A stretch of DNA of 64,000 bases from Paulownia fortunei (lineage: Eukaryota > Streptophyta > Magnoliopsida > Lamiales > Paulowniaceae), in contig CM033116.1 of the NCBI GenBank assembly GCA_019321725.1, positions 13,348,841 to 13,412,840 on the forward strand, read 5' to 3'. The notes beneath the pieces are model-generated. The model made no database searches. It was not told the DNA's origin and saw only the letters and a program-made list of their open reading frames with translations. This document shows positions 25,342 through 38,668 of the stretch, piece by piece. The position numbers and the translations under genes are program-made. Within the stretch, counting starts at the first letter, position 1. Each line of letters starts with the position of its first letter.

Positions 25342-26926
25342 TATTAGATAGTGTCTAATGCACCAATTAGATTTGGTGTTTTTACTCTTGTATTTTGTAG
25401 GAGACAATCTTATTTGAAACACATTAATAAAAAAACTCATTCTTTATCTTGTGTTTCGCACTTTATTTCTGCACATTTGATAAAGCCCCTAGACCAAAAT
25501 TAGTTATGGGGTATGGTCACACATATGGTGCGATCATGAAACACACCTCTATGGCTTTGGTCTTAAACTAGTTTCAGGTCGAGGACTTCTTGAGATGGGA
25601 CATCGAACAGCCTAATAAGACCTGCTCATGAGATGCATGTTCGCATTAGGAGAATGCCTCATTTCATGAGCATCAGCATAGCGATGCTAGTATATATATG
25701 CGAGTGGTTGTTAGAGAATAAGTACAGTGAACTATACTGTCGGAGATTCTTAGTTAGAAATGTTGTCTATCGAAATAAGAAACTCCAAGATATGATAGTA
25801 CACGATTAGTCCTTGGACTTGAGGCACATAGTGGCCTTGTGTACGCCATGAACCAATTTGATATATCTTCTGATTGCTTGAAATCACAAAGGAGATATGT
25901 TGGATGTTGCATTAGCATGCATGGAAAGCCAATGAATGGCCAACTTAGAATTCGTCACTTGTTAGAGTACAAGTGAATCTCATATATTTTCATAGTTCAT
26001 GACTCTAAGACCTCGATCAAGGTAGGATTAATTTGGATTCATCATGATTCATTGGAACTTGAAATTGAATCAAAGTTATTGAGTCAATTAGGGTTTCAAT
26101 TCATAATCCATACCACAAACTCAATCAGGAGATTAGATAACGGAATGACATTACGTGTATGGCACTCGTATTTGAAATAAGTTTGCACGTTATTTCACTT
26201 AAAACTAGGAGTTATAATACACTTGCTATGTATTTTTCATGATTTTTGAGGTTCTTAATATTAAGGAGTTAATATCAAATAGATTAATTAATACAATTAA
26301 TTAATCGAAATAAAATATTATTCATAAGTTGCAATAGTTGCATGCCCACAGCTAGCTTAGTTGTGAACTTAAAGTGTCACACACTATAATGGAGGGAACC
26401 ATATCTTAAACCGTGAAGTGATTCAATTTGTTGAATCCAATTAACTAACAGGGATTAATTAATTTTGACTTTTATTTAATTCAAGTGTTGGTTATTCTGA
26501 TCAATAATCGGTATTAGTTATTCTGTAAAACATGATCCTTATTTCCACTGGTTGGATTAGGAATTCTTGTTTTACTCCATAAACAGTTAAAGAAAAAGAT
26601 TTATAATTACTAGCGAAATAATAATTTGATAGTTCTTGTCCGTTTGTGTGGACTTTTCTTTAGAGAAGGTATATTTGAACCTCTGCAAATCAATTTCGTA
26701 AGTCATAACTGGTAATTGATTGCCAACATCTCTATGTCAGTCGGAGTGTTGTTAAGGGAAAATCCAAAACTCTCTAATTAGTTGATTGCTTCATTTAAGA
26801 CTTATATAAACGCACGATCATTAGAATCACTACAAACTGAGGGTATATGCTTTAAATGTATTTGAGCATGTTTAATTAAATTTTTTATTTCCACTAAGCT
26901 CACCCCATGGTATAGTGAACCCAACA
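25342..26926 (+). mobile_element. 3' LTR of outer copia element D
   Basis: About 1.6 kb, from TATTAGATAGTGTC (TG mutated to TA) to GAACCCAACA at 26926, followed by TTTAC. Same subfamily as the fragment at 2710-3195 and more distant from the A/B/C LTRs. Confidence 0.75.
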
Positions 26927-26971
26927 TTTACACACATATAACTAGGGATACATATATGCACACACATGATA

Positions 26972-27016
<45 letters not shown>

Positions 27017-28122
27017 ATTTGAGTATATGTAAAGATGTTAATGCAACTAGAGTTTCCTCTCACTACCACTCCACCCTACTCGTACCTCTTGTGCCATTTT
27101 TGCCATTGCCATATCTATGTATATGCTCTAGTACCAACAACCATATCTATGTATATGCTTAGGACCTAATTCCCAAATCACTTAATCAAACAGATTGTGA
27201 TGATGTTCCAAAAGTTATTTAGATTGTGTGGTTAAATTATCAGGAAATATTCAGTAAATTTTAAGATACAGGGGGGTGCGGGAAGAGCGAGAATAGGAAA
27301 GAGATGAGAGAATTTACATCAATTTTTTCATTCATTGCAGTAATTTGGTACATGGCTTGCTAAACGACTTGTATTCTAAATTTATCTGTATTCTTAATTA
27401 CTACATATAAAAAACAAACCTAAAAATAAATAAATATATATACAAAAAATTTCAGATAAGTAGTGTTGTAGCAATTGATATCATAAACTAATTAGCAGTG
27501 TGATAGCTATTGATATCATAAATTGCAAGAAATATTCTAAAGAACACATATGTCCCCGTCCTTTAAAGAATATTTTAGATGACTTTTTGATAGGAAATTT
27601 AAAAAAAAAAAGTCAATTTTATTATTTTAAATTATCAAAAAGCCAGATTTTTAGCAACTACATAAATAACTCCTTAAATTAAGAAATCAATTGAAAAATT
27701 TATTGTTAGATTTGGAAAATATATGATTTCTGTGTGTAAAATTTCTTTTCCAATGCCAATAATAATTTAATTTGCAGGGCATCAGAGACACCTAAACAAT
27801 AATTATCTTCTTTTGAAAGCATATGATAACCATTTTAAAATAAATAAAAATACAATGATGAGCACCTTTATGGTACTGAGAGAGTAGCATTACCATATAT
27901 ACTGAGAAAAAGGTTGATCAAACTGTCAAATAATTTTTTTAATTATAAATAGTTTATGGTACTCTTCTACCTCAATCCTCAGTCCTCGCCATAAGGAAAA
28001 AGAGTGAAATCTACTAATATCATCCATCATCTGTCACTCTTCCATTTCAGTTTCTTGATTTTCCTTGCTACCCAGTTTGGTTGAATTTCATAACTCTGTA
28101 GAAAACGAGTAAATCTAAAGCC
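26927..28122. other. Spacer between element D and the GH3 gene
   Basis: AT-rich DNA with an (AT)n run at about 26976-27004 followed by GTAT repeats. No gene seen. The last part should hold the GH3 promoter. Confidence 0.5.
27944..27951 (+). promoter_or_regulatory. Possible TATA box of the GH3 gene
   Basis: TATAAATA about 175 bases before the GH3 start codon. The position fits a plant TATA box, but the region is AT-rich, so this is a weak call. Confidence 0.3.
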
Positions 28123-31100
28123 ATGAACTGCATCTACAGAGAATCGAATGCCCCATCGAAGTCAGAGTCAAAGACCTTGTCTCTCGGATGACCCTTCAAG
28201 AGAAAATCGGCCAAATGACCCAGATTGAGCGCAGCGTCGCCACCCCTTCCGCCATTAAAGACCTCTCCATAGGTCAGTCTAAAATAATACTAATACTGTT
28301 TTTTGTGTAGTTGTCAAAAGTTTTATTCAATGAATTTGGACAAATAGCTTATTATCTTTCTTGTGTTTGGCACTTTGCTTTGGATTCTTGTAAGTGTATA
28401 TGATGAATACTGCTTTCTGGTATACCATCTTAATTTTGTGTAATTGATATTTTAGTTTGGCCCCCCTTGATAAAATCAGTCAACCAATATAACTTTAGAC
28501 CATTATGCACTCATGCATAGATTCATTTATTGTTTTTGCTACTGTTTTATGTCAAGGAATTAAAGCCCTGGAATTGGAAGTTGAGAGATCGCATTCAAAA
28601 TTGAATTATTTGTCTTCATTTCGAATTTCAAAAGTCTAATTATATGAGCAATTATTCAACTTTGATTGCATTTTTTTTTTTTTTGGATTGGTGCAGGTAG
28701 CATACTGAGTGTTGGTGGAAGTGGACCTTTTGAGAATGCAAAGTCTTCGGATTGGGCAACAATGGCAGATAATTTCCAGAAGGCCGCACTGGAGTCACGG
28801 CTCCAAATTCCATTGCTGTATGGGATTGATGCTGTTCATGGTAATAACAACGTGTATGGTGCTACCATTTTTCCTCACAACATAGGCCTCGGAGCCACCA
28901 GGTTGATTTTAATTGATTTATGTAAATGCTTATGTGCAATAGATTTTGTGAATGCTAGTTACTTGATATGAGCAACGTAATTATACTCTTTAGAGATGCT
29001 GACTTGATTCGGAGGATTGGCGCTGCGACAGCTCTTGAAGTTAGGGCAAGCGGCATTCACTATACTTTTGCTCCATGTGTTGCTGTAAGTTTGAATGTTT
29101 ACATAGTTTTATTATACCTAGTACTCTCTGCTCTCAATATTATCTCTCGTTTGTTATAAATATATTGGTCTCAACTTAGTCCTCAACGGTATATATACTG
29201 TATCTTATGGGTTTTTCTTTTTAAATTTAATTGTAAATATTTATTTCTTAGAAGAGAAATAATTTTGTAAAACAAATTATTTCCTAGCTTCAGCCTTGAG
29301 GTAGTGATTGATGGTTGTTTTATATTCCTGACATTTGAATAGTAATGCTCCATTTGGATGGGGGGCTTAACTGAAAAGGAAAAACAAGTTCATGAAAATC
29401 AAAATTTCTCACGATTTCTTTCTGGCAGAATAAGCACTAACTTGAAAGAAATTTAAAATGTTATTGAATACCATTAAAAAAATAAACTACCCAAATGTAT
29501 AAAGTTAACAAAATTTCTCGTAATTTAATTTATTTCTTTCATATTTTCTTTTCAAACCTACAAAGAAAGATATATTTTTTTGTCAGTAAAAAATCCAAGA
29601 TCTAGTGAAGTATACGAATGATGTGTGTGTGCGGTGTATGCAACGCTTTATTAGTAAGTGTATTAATCGCAAGCAATAGTGTATATGAGAATACGGGTTG
29701 TCGTGTCCCAAAGAAGTGTGTATGCAAGTACCAAAGTGTAGACCACCCAACTGTATTATGCCGAACGAGATTTGATATATTGATTAAAAATGAAAACAAA
29801 TTGACAAAGCAAATTCGAAGCCAAGGAGTGCGAGGAATGGAATTCAACGGCGAGAGGTGTCAATGCCATGGATCACCATTTTTTCTTTATTATGAGTTTC
29901 TCAAATTTATGGCTAGGATGAGTATTCATTTGTGTGACAATGGGAATTCCAATTGTAATTGTTATTCTCTTTCAAGATATAATAATTCTACCATTAAAAA
30001 GTAACTGGTTATGTGTCTATAATAGATTTAACCAATTAACGATGCATTGGGCTCTATGAATTCCACTAGCATTCAACTTTATTTGTATGACTTTTGCATG
30101 TACTAAATCCTATATGTCTATAGCAACCTAGTCCACGACATATATTACACAAGCACTTGTTGCAACCTTATCTATCGGTCTCAACAACAACAAAAACAAA
30201 GATCATTTTGAAGTTGGTCAAACCTCAAAAAGCATTAAACACATAATATATACTTTAGCATAATTCAAACATCATCCACACCACAAATAAGATATTAATT
30301 CATAAGTCCATAAGAATGGCTTTCCAAGGGTTGACTAAAAGTAGTTCAGTTCATGTTGAAACAAAGAAAGCACCACACATTCATCAACATCATGGGTTTG
30401 CAAAATTTCTCAAAACTAAACAAATTCAAAAAGAATCTAGGGAAGAAAATTACAACCCACTAAAGAGTCTTCACTTCTTCACTTGAATCTGCAATGCCAA
30501 GGTAAGATACTCCTCCTCTTGAAGTGAATTCCAAGCTTCCTTGAATGAGTGTGTGAGTTTTAATGGAGTGTGTGTGAAAAGTATGAAAGAGTGTGTGTTT
30601 GTGGAAAGAATTTGTGTGTGAAAGTTAGGTGTATAGTATGTGTGATGGTTCATGTATGATGTGATATGAGATGTATGTGATATTTACAAAGTGTCTCACA
30701 TGGATTGTGATATAACAATTTGTATCTATTGTGTGTCCACAAGAAAGATGCCAAATTGCACCTTTTTCTGCCACTTGTCACTCAAATAGCATGGGACTAT
30801 TTTCTGTTATGCATTTTGGCGCCCCGGCGCTATACATTATGGACTACACTATCTGGGTATCGTGGCACGATCAGCCCTCATCAACTGGCGCGGCGGCGTG
30901 GACTTCTAGAGCCATGGCACGAAACTGACTGAAGCTTCTGCCCAATTTTCGATGTTGGCGCCACGACACCTGATTTAGGGGCCGCGGGCGCAAATTGCCA
31001 TTTTTTCAACACAATCTATTTTTCGTCTTTGAACTCTATTTCTTCCACTCTTTCACCTACACAATAATTATCAAAAGATAAATGTAGAATTACATCAGGT

Positions 31101-34100
31101 GACAAGATATGCTAATTTGTGCTATTGATAGTGTAGGAAATATGTTAATTATAAGCTTATCAAAGAATATTCAAAAAAATTGGTTTCCATTATCATTAGC
31201 TTGTACTCTGATCGTAGTAGTGGAATTATGAGACTTGAAATAAGATTCTAAAAATTTTACTGGAGCGGAAAAAGTTGAATATCTACTGCACATTCTGGAC
31301 TAGTGTCCCAGATATTGAACACTTTTTGGTTTTTGTGTGGCTGGTGAACCCATGCCTTGCCTTATTTATTGTGGTTGTTCTCCTGGGTTCTGCTTTATGG
31401 TTTATCTCATTCGTTTTTTATGTCTTAATCATTTGTGGCCTGGTTGTGAATTAAGATGCTGCAAATAGGTATGTAGAGATCCCAGATGGGGAAGATGCTA
31501 TGAGAGTTTTGGTGAAGACCCTCAAATTGTTAAGATGATGACCTCGATGGTCACTGGCTTGCAAGGACAACCACCCCAAGGACACCCAAGCGGTTACCCA
31601 TTTATCTCTGGAAGGTAGAAAGTACTTAAGTTAATGCACCTTTAAAGAACATTGTTATAGTGTAAATAGTTTCTCAGGATTTCAAACTTCTTTTACATTT
31701 TCCAATTTTAGCCAATTATTCCAACAATATATTATTAGCTGTAGCTTCTTTGTTTGATAAGAAATTCGAGCAAGGAAGAGAAACAAATTTGATGAAGCAA
31801 ATTGTGGTGATAGATTTTTAGAGATCTCTATAACTGTGGGGTTAGATTTTTAGAGATTTTATTTAACTGTAGTGTTAGATTTTTAGAGATCGTTGTTCTT
31901 CTTCTGCTGTCTCAACTTAGTACTACATCAAGACTGCATAGTTCTACAAGCTGAGAGCATATTAATAACTTGGGATATTGTTGGTCCTTTATAAGTTCTC
32001 TTCCAATGTTGTATATAGTTCCTCAAATTCCGTTTATCTGGATGTCTCTTCCTTGAAGCTCCTTCGGTGCATTTAATATGTTTCCTTTATCTCATCGCTT
32101 GACTGATGAGAATATTTAACTTCAGAGAAAATGTTGTTGCATGTGCAAAGCATTTTGTTGGAGATGGTGGCACCTGGAATGGTATAAACGAGGGAGATAC
32201 GATATCATCATATGATGAACTAGAGAAAATTCACATGGCTCCTTACCTTGACTGCATTTCTCAGGGAGTATGTACTATCATGGCATCCTACTCTAGCTGG
32301 AATGGGACCAAATTACACAATAGCCATTTTCTTCTTACAGAAATCTTGAAAGATAAGCTTGGATTTAAGGTAAGCCAATGGATTGCAACAAGCATCCCAG
32401 TCTCTGCTATTTCTTTGATTCACAAAAAATCATGTCTTCTTTCTTTTCTGGCTGGTGATTCATCATACTATTACGATCTAGAACCGTGGGCATGTAAAAA
32501 TAAAAGGTGCATAAAAATATGATATCGGAAATTACTTTGATCTTTCTTCAATCTTAGTTACCATTCTCATATCATATGATGCAAAACCTACCCTAGAAAC
32601 AATGGCTTCTTCAACCCATGAAAACACTAGGTGGCTTAGTTCCCATCACTAGACATGCTAACATGGACGTAATGAGTCACAGCCACATTCATGAGACATT
32701 CATTATTGTTGTGCAAATATGATGAACCCTCACACTAGTACACTGTTGTGCAAATGCATCAAAAGATATTAGTGTGGTCCCGTCTTTGGTGATATTTGGA
32801 TAGATAAGAATACAAGCCCAATAGTTCACCTCTTTTAACAAGCGGGGAACCAATTTAAATGTTGACATGAAATTTAAATCAACATACCCTGAATGTCCCA
32901 ATCAACTCTGCCACTTGCCACGGGTGCACTATCTTTGTAAGGTCCCTTGTCGAAAAAAAAGAAAAAGGTAAGAAAAATGAGGGATTTTTGCAAGGATAAG
33001 AAATGGTTGGCAAGGGCTACATGGTCAGTGATGATTGAAACGAGGCATGTTGGTAACATGGGATTGAAAGAAGAAAAGAAGGCTGGTTACTGGTTGGATA
33101 AGAAATGTTGGCAATGGCTACTTGATCAGTGGTGATTGTCATGTTGGTAACATGGGATTGGAAGTTGCATTTCAGATCTGGGGGTTGTGTAAATGGCTTG
33201 TGGAGGTGTTATTCTGACACTGTTAACCAAGTTGTGGTTAACTTTTACTAAACTGCAAATGGATCAAAAATTATAAACCATGGTGATCTTACAAGTCGCT
33301 TGTCCAAACCTGAAATCCAAATTACTAGCAGTAATTGTCAACTTCCACCAATTTCTACTATTCCTTTCTGTGAAAAGTGGAGTTCTATATATTTAAAAAA
33401 ATCAAATACAGAGATATATAGAACAGCGGAGAGCTATTCTAGGAAAGTTTGACATTCTCCAAATCTCTTGAAATCAGGAAATTATCTACCTACTGATTTA
33501 CATAAAATTATCTATAAATAAAAATACAAATCTGATCCGTTAGCTACTGCTCTACACTGAAATCTTAGCAAATCATAAAACCCGGATTTCCAACACTTTC
33601 TACTGCTTCTTAGATACAGCCTACTAGGAGTGAAGCCATGTTGTGGATCTTCCCAGGGAGTTCTCCATGAATGAGAAACGCGACATACCTGTTTGGGCCT
33701 AGTTTTGACACAATGGCTTAAGCTATAGGTCCATCCCTGTATGTAAGCTCAAAGTTTTTATCTTGGATTTCCGTGTGGGACAATCCCCTTCATATCTGAA
33801 TCTTGACTATCCACAAGTTCAATAGGTTGATAATGGGACTTTGGTGATTTTGGTGGATGTGTAGACATTAATGGTATAATTTAAGTACAAATGGTAAGCT
33901 TAATGGGCCAAAAACATGATTTTAAGGGGCAAAATAATATAAAAGGGAGTTCAGGATTCTGGGATTTTAGGAGTGAAATGTATGGACAAACTGGGATTTT
34001 AAGATGTTATAATGTGGAAAAGAGATGATCCTATAACAAACAATATCTGCAACACGTCCTTGTTTATTTCCTTCGTCATGTGATTTTGGATACCATGATG

Positions 34101-37071
34101 TTCTGCTTCTGTACTTGGTTTAAGAAGTAAACCACTGTGAAAGTAACTGAACTGCAACAGATGCTGAATATTGTGATATTTTCTTGCAGGGGTTTATCAT
34201 TTCGGACTCTGAAGGCCTTGACAGGCTTTCCAATCCTCATGGATCTAATTACCAGCAGAGTGTTCTGTCAGCAATCAGTGCAGGAATTGATATGGTAAAG
34301 GATCGCTGGTTTTTTTCTTTTTTTACAATTTCAAGCTTATGTACAACCAGAAATAGTTCTTTTCTTTTCTGTCTCCCCAGGTGATGGTGCCTTTCCGATT
34401 TCAATTATTTCTTGAAGATTTGATGCATTTGGTGGAGTCAGGAAAAATACCAATGACCAGAATTGATGATGCAGTTGAAAGAATTCTGAGAGTAAAGTTT
34501 GCTTCTGGCCTCTTTGAACATCCCTTCAGCGATGGATCTTTGTTGGGTACAGTTAGATGTGAGGTGAGTTTTTTAAATTTGTTGTCAGTATGCATAAATT
34601 TTTGCAGTCTGATATCAAATAGCAAAACGAAATTATATTAACAAATTGATATGCCATTTTATATAGGGATAGTAACCCCACATGTTTCCAACATCACACC
34701 CATTCCCTTGACGCTAACGGCTATTAAAATACTTTTGACATTTTTTTATAGATGACTTTGTGCTCTTTGTTAAAAATTACACAGTATCCCTTTGAGATTT
34801 GTCTAAAATATAGGGACCTCCCCTAAGTTTTGTCAAATTACAATTACCTTCTTTGAAATGTTGTTGATTTTAGACCTTCTATAGTTTATCCAATAAAAAT
34901 AATGAAATATCCTAAATATTGAAGTAGCGATGGCAACGGGACAGGTCTAGGACGGGTGCCCCAACCCACCAAGGTTAGCATGGACTTGACGCCCCCCCCC
35001 CCCCCCCCCACCTCAATTTAGCCTCACACCCTTCCCAAACCCGAACCCCGACTGGTCTAACCTGCTAGACCCGTGAACCCATGAGATGTCATCAATTACA
35101 TGAACCATAACCCATTCAACTCTTTGAATTGCTAAAAATTGACCTTTCTGATAATAATATTGTGCTGTTAATCACCATAATTCAATACATTAAATAAAAA
35201 ATAACAAGGTTAATACAAACTCCCTAGATATACTTCAAATTCAAATAATCAAATGAAAAAAAAAAAAAAGTGAAAAGAGAGGGCAAGAAACGCCGCTGCG
35301 GTGGTCGGTGGGAGGCTGTGCTGGGTGGTGTGGATGAAGGCTGGTGAGGTAGAATTCAATACCAACCAGACAGTGACCAAGAAACGCCATTGTGTGGTGG
35401 CCGGTCTGAGACGGTGGTGCGGCAAAAGGCCGTGCGCTGGGTGGTGTGTTTGTAGTGAAGGCACTCTGGCAAGGCAGCGATAACATCAGAAGAGAAGAGA
35501 GAGGCAAAGAGACGAGAGAGAGCCAGAGGAAATGAATGAACTTGGGACGGACACTTCAAGTGGAAATGAATGAAAAAAACCCAAATCTATTTATGTCATT
35601 TATATACGGGGTGGCTCCAATAAGCCTGTTACCCACCCTGAACCCGGTCAGGCCCGAAAAAACTGAACCTGTTACCTATATACTCACCCTGAACCTGCTT
35701 TGAATGGCAGGATTGTCCGGTTTCCAGGTAAAACCCGGACCCATTGGCAACCCTAATTATTGAAGAAATTTAGCCATACACAAAGCTAACTCTCCAAATC
35801 CAAATTCACTAAATCTCCAGATCCAAATTCAGCTCCGCGACACTTTACTTGGATTTAGACCTAGATTTGGACCATTATTTCTTCTTCCTCATTCGCTAAG
35901 ATCATGCTCGCGATCAAGCTTAAAAATTCAAGTTGACCTCTAAACGTGTAGTTTGGTTCTTAGCATGGGAGTTTTCTGATTGTTCATGTTATTACCGACG
36001 ACGATATTGTGGTGCTCAGTATTTTCAGAAAATATAGGATATGGTGATAGCAAAATAAGAATACAAGAAATATTTGTAATTAATTATTTGAAATACCAAT
36101 ATATTTTAACTAGAATAATCTTGAATGTGCTTATTTGTGTTAGAATATAGCATTCATAATTGTATGATACGTTATTATATTATATGTTGAGGGAAGTTAT
36201 TGTAAATTGGATAAATATCAGGGGGTTAGTGTATATCTGGACAAACCTCAGGAGAGTTTTTTATAAATTTGGAATTTAGACAAACTTCAGGGGGGTTTAA
36301 AACTTGTCATTTTTACAAAATGATGATATGAGAGTAAAATTGGATTTCTATTAAAACTTTTTGTGACATCTACTTTTTCCGTTACGGAGGCTAACGATTG
36401 GGATTAAATGTAAAGATAGCAGATTAAGGAAAAGCAATACTTATCCCTTGAACAAGACTTCCTAATATTTGGATTATTGTGTCAGCTACATAAGAAATTA
36501 GCACGTGAAGCAGTTCGCAAGTCCTTAGTTCTGTTAAAGAATGGGAAGGATCCGAAGAAACCATTTCTTCCACTGGACCGGAATGCTAAAAGAATACTTG
36601 TGGTTGGAAGGCATGCTGATGATCTGGGATATCAGTGTGGTGGGTGGACAGCAACTTGGGAAGGGAAAGGCGGCAGAATAACTACTGGTAAGTTACCTTC
36701 TGGCAAGTTAGCTAACTTGTAATAACAGTATGTAATTCGAAGCGAAAAAAAAATTACTAAAGAACTAAGATCATGCATGGTAAAGATCTAAACTGGACCA
36801 ACTATAAACACTTGCCCATGGCTCCCATTTAACATTTGTACCATGTTCTGTTTTCAGAGCACTAGATCTGCTTCTGTTGTTCTCTTTTTAAGTTTTATTG
36901 CATGAATTTTCCCTCTATGTTAGTCATGATAACGAACAGCTTTTTGCTTATTTGATATTATGAGATACCATTTTCTTTCTTTCTCAAATAAATCATGTCA
37001 TCATAGAATTTTTGTTAGAATTTTCCAGCTGTACCATATGTTTATGATTGCTGAATATGGGATTTGATTTG

Positions 37072-37125
<54 letters not shown>

Positions 37126-38668
37126 CGTGCGTGTGTACACGACGCACCGCCTTTGTATGTGAAATTGAAGCATCAAGAAGCAGCCCATGCATGTATATAG
37201 CAAATTTTCATGTCATTTGATGAGTAAACCATGTTCAGTTTCCAAAATAGTGTGCATAATAAAGGCTGCAGTGAAAAAGTGACATCAGTGGGAAATGAGA
37301 TATTGGATAGGTTTTTCTAATAGGATGTTAGCATTTGTTCTTCATGAACATCTGTACTTTAAATTTGAAAATCTCACCTTGGTATTTTCATCTTTTGTCG
37401 GAGTAATTCTCATCTTTCGTGTGAGATTTTAACATATTGCAATTGTTTTCATGTTGCAACTCTCTGATTAATTCTCCTTTAGCCAAAGTGTACATTCTAA
37501 ACAACAATAGAATTGTAAAGTATATAAAATAAAGCTGCCTGATGTATCATTGCTATTGTACCGCTGCCTGAGGTGTTGTTATTGTAGAGCTAAGAGTGCA
37601 TATCTTACTCATAATATGGGAATAAGTTTTTCTCTATGAACTACACTGATTCTTCGTGTTTATTTTGAAAATAAATTATAATATCATCGGCCATATCCAT
37701 TATTTTGTGGAAATCTTGCCTATATTTCAAACCCTCAGCCTTTACAAGTTTAAATGATTCATAATACCAATGAGGTCTCACAGTTGCTCTTTTCTGCTTT
37801 GTTTAATAATGGGGGACACCATATTCTTCCTGCCCGATGAAGTGAATGTAGTTGTCGAATCTTTGATGCCAGATATTCTACAGATATAAGCCAGCGATAG
37901 TTCTGTTCGTTTTTGTTATGTTGCAACAAAGATGACAGTGTTCTGGAAGTCTGCTAGTCACCTGAAGCCATTTGACATTTTAACATGAGTAATGAGGTTG
38001 TCAACTCTTCCATATGTGTATTATCCAAATGTTTAGCAAAGTTATTTTATCCTTCAACTCAAAACTTTAGCATAATTTCTATTTAAGAATCCAAAAATTG
38101 AAAGTTTTGTTTTTCATTCTTTTTCGATGAGTTGGTGAATGAGCAATTTAAATGAAGATTCAGTTTCTTCATTAAAGGCACTACCATTTTGGATGCTATT
38201 AGAGAAGTTGCTGGGGACGAAACAGAAGTGATATACGAACAAAATCCATCTGGAACCTTAGTTGGAAAAGATTTTTCTTTCGCCATCGTAGTTGTGGGTG
38301 AAGGTCCTTACGTGGAATCTGGCGGCGACAGCACAGAGCTCACAATTCATTTTGATGGAGCTGAACTAATATGTGTGGTTGCTGATGAAGTCCCCACATT
38401 AGCAATCTTGATATCTGGGAGGCCTTTGGCTTTAGAGCCATTGCTTTTGGATAAAATAGATGCTCTGGTTGCCGCATGGCTACCTGGTACTGAAGGGGGT
38501 GGAGTAGTGGATGTTATCTTCGGAGATCATGAGTTCCAAGGACAACTTCCGGTCACCTGGTTTAAAAATGTTGAACAACTCCCAATGCATGCTGAAGACA
38601 ATTCGTATAATCCTCTATTCCCAATTGGTTTCGGTTTGACGAGTAAAAATGAAATTCTCAAAGTCTGA
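28123..38668 (+). CDS. GH3 family beta-glucosidase / exo-beta-glucanase, possibly frameshifted
   Basis: Plant glycoside hydrolase family 3 enzyme; relatives remove glucose from the non-reducing end of beta-glucans and glucosides, often in the wall. Nine exons: 28123-28272, 28697-28901, 28994-29084, 31469-31614, 32126-32369, 34190-34294, 34381-34563, 36486-36687, 38178-38668, all GT-AG and phase-consistent, about 605 codons. The N-terminal barrel carries [22 protein letters not shown] and [12 protein letters not shown]. The nucleophile Asp is in [11 protein letters not shown] (codon 34205-34207). The C-terminal domain carries [11 protein letters not shown] and [11 protein letters not shown] with the expected acid/base Glu. 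Oddities: from ATG 28123 one base is missing near 28155, giving TGA at 28189; an in-frame ATG at 28188 could replace it. No signal peptide is seen. Trp after the nucleophile is Ser (TCT). Introns reach 2.4 kb. Confidence 0.85.
29085..31468. other. GH3 intron 3, with likely inserted repeat DNA
   Basis: A 2.4-kb intron. From about 29590 to 31020 the composition changes: GT-rich tracts near 30540-30660 and GC blocks around GGCGCCCCGGCGC (near 30820) and 30950-31000. This looks like a transposable-element or LTR insertion, but I could not fix ends or family. Apparent ORFs here are not convincing. Confidence 0.4.
31809..31891 (+). repeat. Three short tandem repeats in GH3 intron 4
   Basis: The block 'agatttttagagat' occurs three times, about 32-35 bases apart, separated by ACTGTGG/ACTGTAG spacers. 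Confidence 0.7.
32999..33165 (+). repeat. Diverged tandem repeat in GH3 intron 5
   Basis: Two units, 32999-33071 and 33101-33165, each running from 'aagaaatg.ttggcaa' to 'catgttggtaacatgggatt', about 102 bases apart. No coding role seen. Confidence 0.65.
34925..35757. mobile_element. hAT-type MITE in GH3 intron 7
   Basis: An 833-bp insertion flanked by the 8-bp duplication TATTGAAG (34917-34924 and 35758-35765). Ends are imperfect inverted repeats of the TAGGG-TGGCAA-GGG type: left TAGCGATGGCAACGGG, right (reverse complement) TAGGGTTGCCAATGGG after two extra bases. 8-bp duplications and such ends are known for hAT elements. It contains a run of 18 C (34992-35009) and an internal diverged direct repeat (about 35288-35340 and 35380-35460). 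No transposase ORF. Confidence 0.75.
37073..37120 (+). repeat. (CT)24 microsatellite in GH3 intron 8
   Basis: Uninterrupted CT dinucleotides followed by GTGTACGTGCGTGTG. Likely length-polymorphic. Confidence 0.95.

Noticed and set aside
29618..30004. 128-codon ORF in GH3 intron 3
   Set aside because: No recognisable domain, and it lies in likely repeat DNA within an intron.
35241..35559. Overlapping ORFs in the GH3 intron
   Set aside because: They sit inside the hAT-type MITE and have no protein similarity that I recognise.
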